Assembly (NCBI GenBank): GCA_003117195.1
Contig: BDSI01000096.1
Span: 186,001 to 250,000 of the forward strand
Direction of reading: 5' to 3'
DNA from: Eudorina sp. 2006-703-Eu-15
Taxonomy: Eukaryota; Chlorophyta; Chlorophyceae; Chlamydomonadales; Volvocaceae
Length of the DNA stretch: 64,000 nucleotides
Shown: positions 32,801-43,402 of the stretch, piece after piece
Layout of the letters: every line of letters starts with the position of its first letter
Position numbering within the stretch: the stretch's first letter is position 1
Made by a program: the position numbers and the translations under genes
The notes under the pieces: generated by a model
What the model was told of the DNA's origin: nothing
Database searches by the model: none
The model's input: the letters and a program-made list of their open reading frames with translations, nothing else

Positions 32801-35800
32801 CGGCGCGACGGAATCCTGGATCGCAGTGGGTGTTGTGCAGCTTGAAATGACCTCGCGTTTCTTCCCCGCCTCGTCCCGGAGTTCGTTTCACGGCCCAGTC
32901 ACCGATTACACGCACTGTAACTGGCCCCCTGGCGAGTGAGTAGCGATGCTGCTGATGCCTGGTGAATGAATGAATGCTACACCGCACCGTAACCTGTGAA
33001 TGAATGCTACACCGCACCGTAACCTGTGCATTCCGCGTTGTCTTGCCGTACACCTGCCGTACCATCCTCCACAGGAAGAGCTGAAGGAGCTGGTGGCGCA
33101 GAACCAGGAGATGAAGATGCAGGTATGGCAATAGGGTACGGCGATACCGCACGGCGTCGACGCTTGGATAGGCGGCCGCCGTGGGGCCTGCGGTGCCAGC
33201 TCCGGAAGGCGTTTGGCCGCAGCGCACACGTTTTGGGGGGCACGGTTTGCACAATACCAAACCATGTTCGCCAGCCGCCATATCTTGAGCTGTCAACTTG
33301 ACGCCTCGGGGCGCTTAGAGCGCATCAATCCATCCCCCGCCGCCGCGTTGCGCAGCCGCTGCAATTTTAGGACAACCTATTGATCCTTTTGGGCACTGTG
33401 AGCAGTCGTTCCAATGACCCGTGTGTGTGTGAAGTTACGGTCCCACGTCGTCCCCGCCGCCCGCCCGCCCGTCCGTCCGTCCGGTGACCTCACCCTCATT
33501 GTTCGTGTCTCTGCCCCTTCGCCGTCCAAATGCCTCTTTGTTTCCTACCTCTTAACGCCACAATCCCCGCTGCTGGTCTTCCATCCACACACCAACCGCA
33601 CATCTCTCGCCGACACACCCATCGCGCCCCCCCTCCCAACACACACACCAACGCGCCGTGCATATCCCTTTCTCGCCCACGCCTTTCCTCGCACACCGCC
33701 TACCGTACACACACACACACACTCCCCCGGGCGCAGCTACCGTATGCCCCGTGCATGAATGAATGAATGAATGGACGTTACAGCGGACCCCGAAAAGGGA
33801 TCAACGGTGTATGCCCCGTGCCTGACACGCACTCCCGCCCCGCCACCGACACATCCCCACAGGTGGTGACGTGGCACCGGATGTTTAGTCGCGAGGTGAA
33901 GCTGCGGGAGGCCATGAAGCGGATCCTCCTGGCGATTTGGAGCGCCACCGCCGCGCGAACCACGGGTCAGTCCGGGGCCTGGGCGGATCGGGGGCCTGGG
34001 ACACGTCCTCAGCGCGTGACCACTGCATAACCAACCGCTTTGTGAGCTCCACCATAAATCACCACGCCATCGAGGCAGTGCGGCGGGAATGAGCTACCTG
34101 GGGGGAACGAAGACCTGGAGAGATAAGAGTTAAGAGATATGAATGGATAGATGTTACAGCGGACCCCGTGGAGGCCCATCAACGCCGTGATGCTGTGGTG
34201 TGCGTGGTCTGGGTGGCTGGGATACAAGCTGGGCCAGCGAGGTGCGCGGTGTCGTTGCGGTGAGGTGCCTGCGCCAGCTGCCGCCGGCGGGGGAACCCCC
34301 GCGGGTGCCGTGGCGCGCCTTCACGTGGCGCCCTTCTAGTACCGTATATGTTTTAGTGCGGTACGTCACGGCGCTGTACGGTACGGTACGGCGATGGTAC
34401 GGCGTGACCTTCTGGGTGCGCTTCATGACTGTACCGTATTCGCTTGTCGTCGTTTGTTCCCCGTCCGCGCTGGAAGTATTGATGATGCGGCGGCGGTGCG
34501 GCACCTCCTTGCCGGCGCAGGCTACACGGCCAATGATGTCATCATCGGCCTGGAGGCCGGTACGTTGGACGTGAACAGCATCAGCGCCATGCTGCAGCGG
34601 GTCTGCGCCGCCGCCGCCGCGGCCGGTAGCGGCGGTGCCGCAGCGCCAGCATTGGGCGTGGGCGGCGGCGGAGGCAGAGGCGGAGGCAGCGGCGCTGGCG
34701 CAGTAGCCTCAGCGGCCGTGTCCGCGACGATGATGCCGCAGGCGCCGCCGCCGCCGCCGCCACCGCATCCACTGTCAGCGCAGCCGCTTTGCCCAGAGGC
34801 GCCGTTGACGCTGCCGCAAGCGGCGGCGCAACGACCCCCGACGATGCTGCCAGGATCGCCATCGAGTGGCCGTAGCGGCGGCGCCGCCGAACCGCTAGTC
34901 CCGATGCTCCCCTCGCTGCCATCCATCACCTACCCGTCGCCGACTAAGACGTCGATGGCGGCGGCGGCGGTCGCCGCCGCCGCCGCTGCCGGCCCGCCGC
35001 CGCCGGCTGTGTTGCTGGGCGGTGCGCCAGCGTCGCCGGCGGCCCAGCCGCCCCTGAGCCCTAGCGGCGGCAGCGGCAGCTATTGGGCACCCCCAAGAGC
35101 ATACGACACCGTACCTGCGGCGGTGTCGCCGTCGCGGCTGGCTCTGCCGCCCCGTTGCCTCCCAGGGAGCGGCCAGCCGGCAACTGCGGTACCGCAGGAC
35201 GCGTCGCTGAGTCCGCGTATCGCGTCCCATCGGCTGGTCCCTGCAGCATCCGCCTTCGCCGCCGCCGCCTGCCAAAATCTGCTGCCTCAGTTGCCGCCGT
35301 CAGCCTCCGGCGGGCCCCCGTCTGGCGGGGCCATGTCCGGCGGCGGCGGCGGCGGCGGCGGCGGCTCCCCGACGGCGGCCGCTGCTGCTGCGGCGGCGGC
35401 GGCGGCGGCGGCACCGGCGGGAGATGGCGGTGAGCCCTTCACGAAGCTCACCTCCAGCGCCTTCTCGCCGTACGCGACTTTTCGAGATCAAATCCCCAGT
35501 ACTGCCGGCGGCGGTTCGGTCATTGACGACAACGGCTGCGCTGGCGGCGGTAAGGCGGCGGCGGATGTCGCCGCCGGCGCCGGCGCAAGCGGCGGCCTCG
35601 GCGGCGCCGCCCTCCTGGGCTATCATCCCGCGTACAGCAGCGTACTACCCGCCTGCAACGCCAGCCCTGGCATGGCCCTGACGGCGATGCCGGCGCCGGC
35701 GCCGTCACCGGCGCCCACTTTCCAGGGCGGCGGCGGTGGCGGCGGCGGCGGCGGCGGCGGTGCAGCCGCCGCACCCGAACCTGGCGGCGGCGCCGCCGCC

Positions 35801-36334
35801 GCAGCCGCCGGCGGGTATGATGACGGCACCCTGAATGATTACGGCGGCGGAGGCGGCAGCATGCTGCCTCCTCTTCCCTCCCTGGACACGTCCGTCAGCC
35901 TGACCCGGCTGCTGTCGCTGCCCACCGCCGCCGCCGCCGCCGCCGCGACCGCCGCCTCGCAGCTGGGTCCGCCGAACTCTTACAGCCTTGCCCAGTCTCT
36001 GGAGAAGGCAATGGCCACCGGAATTGGCGGCGGCGGCGCCGCCGCCGCCACGGCACCCAGCGCGTCCGCGCGCGTTCCGAGCCTTGGCCTGTCGATGCGG
36101 CTACCCTCGTTCAACTTGGACGGCGCGCCCTCCAGCACGCTCTTAGCGCTGGCGGACCCATCGCTGCTGATGGCGCGTCACGACTCGGGTGGCATGGAAT
36201 GGCTGGCGAATCTGCAGGTGGACGGCAGCGGCGGGGCCGGTACGGCAAGTTATACGGCCGAGGATGACGCGGAGGCGATGATAGCTGGCAGAGCGGAGGC
36301 GGAGGCGGCGGGGGCGGGGTGCGGGGCGAGCTGA
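29822..36334 (+). CDS. large low-complexity bZIP transcription factor
   Basis: Predicted nuclear DNA-binding protein of about 1250 residues. Exons: 29822-30283, 30491-30900 (or to 30957), 31060-31169, 31271-31599, 32229-32657, 33075-33122, 33863-33965, then about 34477-36334. The basic region NRIAARKCRAKK (from 32598) has the invariant N-x7-R of the CREB/ATF type. The expected zipper positions read M, L, M, W and span three exons, an atypical pattern. The N-terminal part is Gln/Ala-rich with a poly-Gln run, and an acidic EEGEGEGG stretch precedes the basic region. The long last exon is Ala/Gly/Pro-rich with folded-looking islands such as VRHLLAGAGYTANDVIIG. The start ATG is the first in frame after a stop at 29672, but an upstream exon is possible. 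The join into the last exon is not phase-resolved. Confidence 0.8.
31741..31813. repeat. tandem duplication, 2 x 37 bp
   Basis: Two near-identical 37-base copies starting ACGGCAGTCGCCGTTGGCTT at 31741 and 31778, inside the bZIP intron before the DNA-binding exon. Confidence 0.9.
32089..32170. repeat. 82-bp near-perfect palindrome
   Basis: The arms 32089-32129 and 32130-32170 are reverse complements with one mismatch in 41, meeting at GCACGCGCGTGC with no spacer. The left arm begins TGTAAACCCACATCCC. It lies in a bZIP intron, 59 bases upstream of the exon that encodes the basic region, so in the pre-mRNA it would form a long stable stem next to the acceptor. Confidence 0.95.
32963..33028. repeat. 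tandem duplication, 2 x 30 bp
   Basis: Two adjacent 30-base copies containing GAATGCTACACCGCACCGTA in the bZIP intron between the basic-region exon and the zipper exon. The GAATGAATG part resembles the flank of family A. Confidence 0.9.
33755..33825 (+). repeat. dispersed repeat family A, copy 5
   Basis: (GAAT)n, then GGACGTTACAGCGGACCCCG and AAAAGGGATCAACGGTGTAT, in a bZIP intron. The best preserved copy in the window. Confidence 0.8.
34138..34195 (+). repeat. dispersed repeat family A, copy 6
   Basis: GAATGGATAGATGTTACAGC then GGACCCCGTGGAGGCCCATC and AACGCCGTGATG, in the last bZIP intron. Confidence 0.75.
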
Positions 36335-38193
36335 GATCTGAGGGAGGAGGGCGGACGAGAGGACCCGCAGGCAGCGGAGAGGGAGCGCCAGGCGCAGGTG
36401 CCAGCGGGGCAGCGGGGCGGTGGAGGGCAACAGCGGGCTAGCGGTGGCTTGGCGGGCCTTGGCGGGCCGGACGGCACGGGCTGTCCTCGGCACTTGGGTC
36501 GTGGGATGCCTTACTGGCCCAATGAAGTGTCACCGTTTTTACTTGGTAAGGGTTGGAGCCCTTGGTCGGAGCAGCACCGACACTGGTCACAGAATGGGCC
36601 TGAGGAACACAACATGGAGAGAAGAAAGAGAAGAACCTGAATCCCCCGATGTACCGCAGGTACAGCGATACTGGTGGTGTGGTGTCGTACCGTTGGCTAC
36701 AGCCTTGTGAAGTTGTGTTAGATCGGTTGCGTTAGGGCGGACTGAAGAACCCTTTGGGCGTTGGCTCACGGATGGGCATCCGTTCGCAAGTTGGTTGTCA
36801 GGTCGTTGAGTAATTTTCCGTTGTGATAGTTGTTGTCTGGAGCCCTTCGTTTATTGGCTGGGTTGACCATCAACTCTTCAGACCAGCCCCCTGGGGCCTT
36901 GGGGGACAAGAGGCAAGAAACCCCTTTCTAAGGATGCAGCGCATGTCCTAGCTGTGCGTTTGCCGCATTGGCCCATCGCGCCTTGATGCTGCGATGGCGC
37001 AGTCGGCCGATTTTCCCCACTGCATGCACGACATGCAAGTCCCGCGTCTTTACTCCCGCGGCATGCGCGGCACCCCGTTGCGGAGTGGCCGTCATAAAGG
37101 GTCGGACAGGTCGCCAGCGAGGGATGTGGCCCGTGTGCGTGCGCAACCCCAAGAGCTGCCGTACAGTACGGCAGTCGATTGCCATTTTGCGCGCGAGCGC
37201 TTCGCCTTTTGCTGACGACGTGTCCCCTCCCCGAGCACCCCCGCCGCCGGGACGTCGTACTGCAAGGGCGCAGTGGCTGTGTCATCAACAACACCCGCAG
37301 CAGTAGTAGCAGTAGTAAAAGTAACCGAATCCAGTGCAATAACGTCGTACAGGTGGCAAGGAGCAACTACAGCTAGATAGATTGCCCGCGGGGTGAGGGT
37401 GAGCTTCGCTGATCATGTCAGGTCCGGCTGCTGAGCCCGCGCCGGTCTTACCGCCCAGGCTGTGTACGGCAGTCGTACGGGCCATGTACGGCAGTCTCGT
37501 GCTCTGCGGCGTGTCGGGTTGCGGCACGGTTGTGAGGGTGGCAACATCGTCGGGATGATGGACTGTGTCGTACACATCACAGGGTGCTGTGGTTTCGGGG
37601 CTCGGGGCCGGGCTGCTGCCTGGTGCCTGCAGCCTTGGGCTTCACGGCGGGAGCTGGCCCCAAACGGTGAATGCACGGGATGTCTCTCGGCGGCGGTGGC
37701 GCCCGCGGTTGGCGGGGGCGACTCCCGAGTCTTGACGGCACGGGTATGAAGGACCTGGGTCGGCTTCCTGGCGAGCTCGACACGGCCACATACCCGCTCA
37801 CGAGCCCCGTGTCTCGGCGCTCACCGCGGGCCGGTTGCGAGTGGGCGTCACGGCCGTAGTGACAATGCGACGTCGGAAGTAACGAGTGCGACCCGTGGGC
37901 CGGGGCTCAGGGCTTTGTGCGGCGAAAGCAAGCTTCTAACCACGTGGACATGGAACTGGAACCGGACAGAAGACCGCGCAGGCGCCGGAATGCGTTGTGG
38001 CCGCGGGGAAGTGGCAGCGGGGATGTGATGGAGCGGACGAGTCAGCGGTTACGGCCGGCAGGTGGCGGTTGCGTTCCTTGGGCGGGTACGCGCCGCGTAA
38101 TCTTTACCCTTTTTGTGGTCTTCTGGAGACCAGTCGCGGCGGAAGTGAGACCGGCCGGCGGAAGTGACCTGCGTGGACACATGTCGTACTTGG

Positions 38194-38241
38194 TGGTACG
38201 GGCAAGTACAGGTACAGTGGTACGGGCAAGTACAGGCACAG
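38194..38241. repeat. tandem duplication, 2 x 24 bp
   Basis: Two copies of a 24-base unit starting TGGTACGGGCAAGTACAGG, one base different. Confidence 0.9.
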
Positions 38242-39974
38242 AGGGGGCGTCAGCTCCAGGGGTGCCCCGCTGATGTGTGGAGGCACAACTGGTGGCGTGG
38301 AGAGAATTGGAGAGAACAAGTTGTGAGAAACTTTTTGCGTGTGAGGTCTGGCACGCGCGAAGTACAGGCCTGTGTGCAGCGTCCCGTGGGTCGGTGGGAC
38401 GTCATCATAAATGTGTTACCGTGTGAAATCCGTTATGCCCTAGGGATGCCGATGGTGCACACGGGGACGGCGCCCCCGGTATCATCATGGGGAGGGCCCG
38501 AGGGAGAGGCGCGGCTGGTGCCGCTGCAGAAGTTGGCGTTGTACGCGAGAAAGCAGTACCGGTGTATTCCAGGAGGGGTGTGAGCAGAGACGTAATCACG
38601 GGATGGAGCAGGCCACCCTGCGGTGTTTCGCGCCGTCAGTAGTCCAAGCAAGAAGAGTACAGTACGTCAGGGCGGCGGCGGCGGCGGTGTGATGCGTGAC
38701 AGACGCCGTATCCCATGTACGGCAAACGTGTCGACGTCTCTCTGTGCGGGTATGGTATTTGTTCGTCCGTCTGCTTCACGTCTGATGTTTTGGGGCGAGG
38801 ACGAGAAGGGCTGATACCGTAAATAGCAAGAGGGTGCAGCTCCTCTTATCATCTTTATCTGTCCGCCGGACGCCGACATGCCGCGCCGGATCGACACCCG
38901 CGGGTGCATCCATCGCCAGGTCCGCTTTCGGTGTGTGGGTGCTGCGTGACGAAAATAATATTGTGGCCTCTGGCTGTCCTGGCGCTTGCTGACACGGGTT
39001 ATAACATCGTTTCGGCCGCTGCGACGGCCCCCTCTGCATTATCAGCATGTCGCTTATGCCGCATCATGCTCGTACCTGGGAATTTTGTGGTACAGGTTCA
39101 CAGTAAACGTGGCTGACTGGCTGACTGGCTGGCTGGCTGGCTGGCTGGATGAAATCAGGGGAGTTTTGCAAGCCCTGCCCGCCGCCGCCCCTTCTACACC
39201 CGGCTGCGCTTTGGCGTATCTGCGCCTGCTTATAGTGCCTGTCTGCGACGCGCCCGCAGCTTGACGGCGCAGCAACCTCGTGTGGTCGCCTGCGCGTCGA
39301 GAGGGGCAGACAGCATGTGTATGGCCACGAGGCGCGGAGGGCGGGTGCGGCGAAGGGCGTCATGGCATTGTTTATTCCCCGCGGGGGGTTCAGCCGTATA
39401 TTTCTGCGATTCTGGTGTTGCTGATAGTAGCAAAGTTGATTCGACGCTATTTCCTAGCTTCAATCGGGCGACTGCCCGGGCTGCTCGGTTCCAGTTGCAT
39501 ATGGGAGTGTAGAAGGACAAGCCCGCACGCGCGGGGAGATTACAGCAGCTGCGGCTGCTGCGCCTGTCCGCTGTTGCACAGTCTGTGGACGCCGGGGGGC
39601 GCTGCCTCAAAAGCCTTTGGTGGACACGTCAGCTGCTGGCGGCTTTTCGCGTGGAGGGGGGGGGGGAGGGAGGGAGGGCCTGATCATTGAGGAATTTACC
39701 GTGCATGGGTGACGGGAACACCACCCAGCCCCAGTGCATTGGCTGAGGGTTGTCCCCTATTTTGTGTATTGCCAAATGTGTATCTTTTTAACAAGGTGAG
39801 TATTCTTTTAATAGGCTGCCTACAAGAGCCAGGCTACCAAGAATCTTCCACAGCTACGCCAACCCGCATACGCCGCTCGGTGCAGCAGGGTACGACGTTT
39901 ATGGTACCGCCCCGGGCCCTGTGCGCGGGGCAAGGGGTCGTCCTGTGGGTGGTAAACGGGGGTACGGCGTTCCG

Positions 39975-40016
39975 ACAGTCCCTTTGGGGTCCGCTGTAAC
40001 GCTCATTCATTCATGC
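39975..40016 (-). repeat. dispersed repeat family A, copy 7
   Basis: Minus strand: GAATGAATGAGCGTTACAGC, GGACCCCAAAGGGACTG. This copy is in unassigned DNA rather than an identified intron. Confidence 0.75.
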
Positions 40017-41715
40017 AGTCCATGGCTGCGGCACCGCTTTGGGACGGGCCGCTGTCTTGCCCTTTTTGGGTCGGAATTAAACAGAAAATCCAAGCCCAGA
40101 AACGGGCCAGGGCGGACATCGCTATTTTTCCTCCGAAAGTATACTGCCGGCAGACACCGGGGGGAGGGAGCTCGGGATCCATGAGGCCCACAAGACGGTT
40201 GCTGTCCGGCAACCCGCACGGCGGCGTTTATAAAGCCCCCAACACCCCCGCAACCCCCGCCCCCATTCCGTGCACGAATGGCGCGACACCGGCCTCTTCA
40301 TGCCCGGCACGTGCGCGCACGCACCTTGCCACCATTTTGGACGCCGAAGGGCCGCTGGGTTCATTCCGGCCTCGCAACAAGATCTCCGTGTCCAGCTAAT
40401 AGTCCCGAGAGAGAGAAACACCACGAACGGAACCCCGGGTTCGGGGTTCCATAACGGCTCGCTCGCTCCGTGCCGCCGCTCATCATCAAGGTCAGACCGC
40501 CGGCCCCCGGTACCTCCCCTCCCGGTAAAACGCGAATGGCGGGGCCCCTGGATCAAAGCCTTGGCCCCACTCCTAGTTCTGCAACAGTTCAACAACACGG
40601 ACGGCACATGACACGGTAGCTAGGTTCATGACGAGTCCATGACCCGGTCGCTCAGCTGCCTCAGCTCCGTGTCAACAGCAACCCAGCCAAGTCAGTCAGC
40701 CAGCCAGCCAGGAGCCAGCCAGAAAGTCAGCCAGCCAGTCAAGTCAGCAAAGCCAGCCCGTCAGCGAATCGCGCTCCCCTCAGCCGCACCCTCCAATGGC
40801 CCGCTCTCCGCGAGTCGCCACCCGGATCAAGGTGGCAACAAGGTGAACGCCCCCGAGGTATATAATATTCAGTCATGGTACTGCAAACACGTCGTCGTGG
40901 ATTCGGCTAGCCCTCCTCAACCCACCTACCAGCATGCCGTGGACCGATTAGCGACGCGCGCCCGCGCGCGCGCGCGCGGTGCAGCACCTCGCGCCTAACA
41001 GGGCAGCGCAAGCACGCCAGGGTTGAGGCGCATCGCAGGGCGGGCCACCGCCGCTGACCCATGGGTCACCTTGCGGGTTCACTGCCACCACCACATGCGG
41101 CCGCCAACGCGGCCCACACCCCTACGACCCCCAACCCGCCCTCCCCGCCATCTCTCCGCAACAACCGCCTCCTCCAGGGGGCCAATCCCGAGACCGACGG
41201 GGCACCCGCCAACAGGCAGGCCCCGTTCTCAGTCGCTCCGAAAGAGGTCCAAGCTGTTCAATCTCAGCGCTCCAGACGTCCAAGCCTCCATCGCCCGATC
41301 CTCGGGTGGCGGCGCTCCGCGGCATCAGTAGTTGCTCCGTTGCCGCTGTGTCCGGACCGCCCAGCACGGCACGGTACCAAAGGGCGCCGCACGCACGCAT
41401 GCAATCAGCGTTAAGACTTACACTCGAACCCGTCAAGGGCTGGATGGACACCGTGTGGCGGGGTCGCCGGGGGTGACCGGGCATGGGACGCTGGGTGAGG
41501 ATGCACCACTTTGACCGGTACACGATACACGGTATAGGTGCGTTGTTCCAGCGCTGCCAGGCCACACACACCTCTAGGAATGAATGGTACGGAGGGCGGA
41601 ACGCCGAAGGCTGCGCGGGTACACGGGCGCTCAGCTCAGCTCCGGCAGGGCCCAACCCATGGCAGGCCACCGGTCCTCGCCAACGCGACTGCCAACTCGC
41701 CCGCAGTACACTTCC

Positions 41716-41880
41716 AACCCGCCCCGCGGCCCCACCCAACCCGCCCCGCGACCCCACCGAACCCGGTCCAACCCAACCCAACCGCAACCCGCGGCCCCAC
41801 CCAACCCGGTCCAACCCAACCCAACCGCAACCCGCGGCCCCACCCAACCCGGTCCAACCCAACCCGCCCCTCGGACCGGA
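41716..41880. repeat. ~43-bp minisatellite (CCAACCCAACC-rich)
   Basis: About three long units built from CCCGGTCCAACCCAACCC, followed by AACCGCAACCCGCGGCCCCA. It lies immediately downstream (in sense) of exon 4 of the minus-strand gene at 41887-43045, probably in its intron. Confidence 0.9.
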
Positions 41881-41886
41881 TCGCAC

Positions 41887-43045
41887 CTTGGACTCGTGGG
41901 AGAAGCAGCTGGTGGTGTCTCCCGAATGTTGCTGCTCCGAGCCCCCACTGGCTTCGGCGGCGGCGGCGGCCGCCGCTGCAGCCGCAGCCGCGCGGCGCTT
42001 CCCGCCCGCCACCACCGCGCCGGTTCCGGAGCTGTTCCCCGGGCCCGATGTCGCCGGTGGCGGGCGAGACGGCGGCGCGGCCACGTTGCGGAGGAAGGTC
42101 CGCGTCACGTCTATGCCCTTATCCGCCTGTGCGCGGGCGGGTACGGCAGGTGGTACGGAAGTCAGTCGGGCACAGTCGACATCTGCGCAACCCTTTTTCA
42201 AGCTCAGCAGGCTGGAGGTGCGCCGGGGTATCAACTCGTGGCAGCCTCAAGGCCACGAACGGAGGCCGGCAGGTTGCATGCGCAGTGTCTGTGCCACCGC
42301 ATATCGCGTCCTTCAGCCATTGCGTATGCTTGGGTTATTTTGGCTTCGCTGTTGGTAGGAACGCCCCAGTAGTCAAATCCGGCTCGGGACGCACCGCACT
42401 CAGTACGACGCCCCCGGGAGGGAAGCGGAAGGCGCGCCGTACTCTGTCCGCTATTCGCTCCGGGAGCTCCGTCGGCGGCGGAGGAATGGGTGGCGGGCGC
42501 AGCAGGCTCCACGCTGGGTTACTGCGCCGCAGACGACGTGCATTCGGCGGTGCGCCAACCAGGGCCGTGTCCCCACGCGGCGGGCAACCGGGACAAAGTG
42601 GGCAGTGATGGATATCAAGATAGATGGAGGGAAGGAAGCGACTCGAAAGAACAGAGAAACAAAAGGGCCCCGTCTCGAAACCGACGGTACACGGGTGGAA
42701 ATGGCCCTCGACAGGGCGTGCAGCCGCGGCTGGGCCCCAATCGCGCACGCCCGTCGGTACGGGCCTGTCGGGGTCTTACGCGAAAAGGCTTGTGTCTCCA
42801 GGCAGGCCGGTGGGGACCTCCTTGGTGCTGATGCTGATGTAGTTCCGGTCCACATTCTTCATGGACAAGTTGTAGAACGGCCGGAGTTGGAATTCCGTAA
42901 GCAGATCATGGCCCCCCGATCTTGGTTCCCCGCTGCCTAGCAGTAGTGGTAAGGCACGTCATGGTTGACAGCACGCACCGCGACGATTGAGTTCCACGAC
43001 GCACACACCTCGCTGTTTCACTGATTGCGCCACCAGTTCCAGCAT
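41887..43045 (-). CDS. unrecognised gene, 5' four exons
   Basis: Exons on the minus strand: 43045-43009, 42936-42780, 42211-42157, 42126-41887; all GT-AG with matching phases (1, 2, 0, 0), giving 163 residues before the 3' end is lost. The protein starts MLELVAQSVKQRG and contains LLTEFQLRPFYNLSMKNVDR, YISISTKEVPTGLPG and KGIDVTRTFLRN, then a Pro/Gly-rich and poly-Ala stretch ending in CFSHESK. The conserved look of exon 2 and the clean splice phases argue for a real gene; I do not recognise the family. A direct join to an acceptor near 41325 would add only RQRSNY and a stop, which is possible but unproven. The gene diverges from TIC21, with 357 bases between the start codons. Confidence 0.65.
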
Positions 43046-43402
43046 ATTAGCTTACATAAAATCAACTATTGATACTTCGGGCAGGTTTGCCAACTGTACG
43101 CGTGCAGATTTCTATAACCGGGGACACAACGCGCCATAAAGCAAAACAATTTGTTTTGGACTTGTGCTAAGGTGCAGAACGATTGGACCTTAATAGAAAC
43201 GCCTTCAGGTTTAAAGAGAGTGTACGGCATCGTAAGTAAAATTTGTGAAGTGTTTTGCCGCAAGCTCTGAAGTGGCATTCACATGTAGATCGGAAATAGA
43301 GTGTCTGTCAGTGGTACGTAACCTGCGTGAGTGCGTAGTGGGTGAGGGAAAGTTCCAGACGGTGCTACACGAATCACGCGTCTTTTGAGGACAAGAGCAG
43401 CC
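43046..43402. promoter_or_regulatory. divergent promoter region, minus-strand gene / TIC21
   Basis: 357 bases between two divergent ATGs, AT-richer than the genes. It must supply both 5' untranslated regions and core promoters. I see no assignable motif. Confidence 0.55.

Larger units (their letters stand above)
36335..41886. other. region between bZIP and the minus-strand gene, no supported gene
   Basis: I find no recognisable protein here. There are short tandem repeats at 38194-38241 (2 x 24 bp), CTGG-type runs at 39111-39150 and CAGC-type runs at 40677-40740, a family A copy at 39975-40016, and a minisatellite at 41716-41886. On the minus strand near 41190-41325 the stretch DVWSAEIEQLGPLSERLRTG looks protein-like and may be a later exon of the gene at 41887-43045, but its phase does not fit a direct join. 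Confidence 0.45.

Noticed and set aside
32166..33296. 376-residue minus-strand open frame with a Leu/Ala-rich centre
   Set aside because: It is the complement of the bZIP basic-region exon and its Gln/Gly-rich codons.
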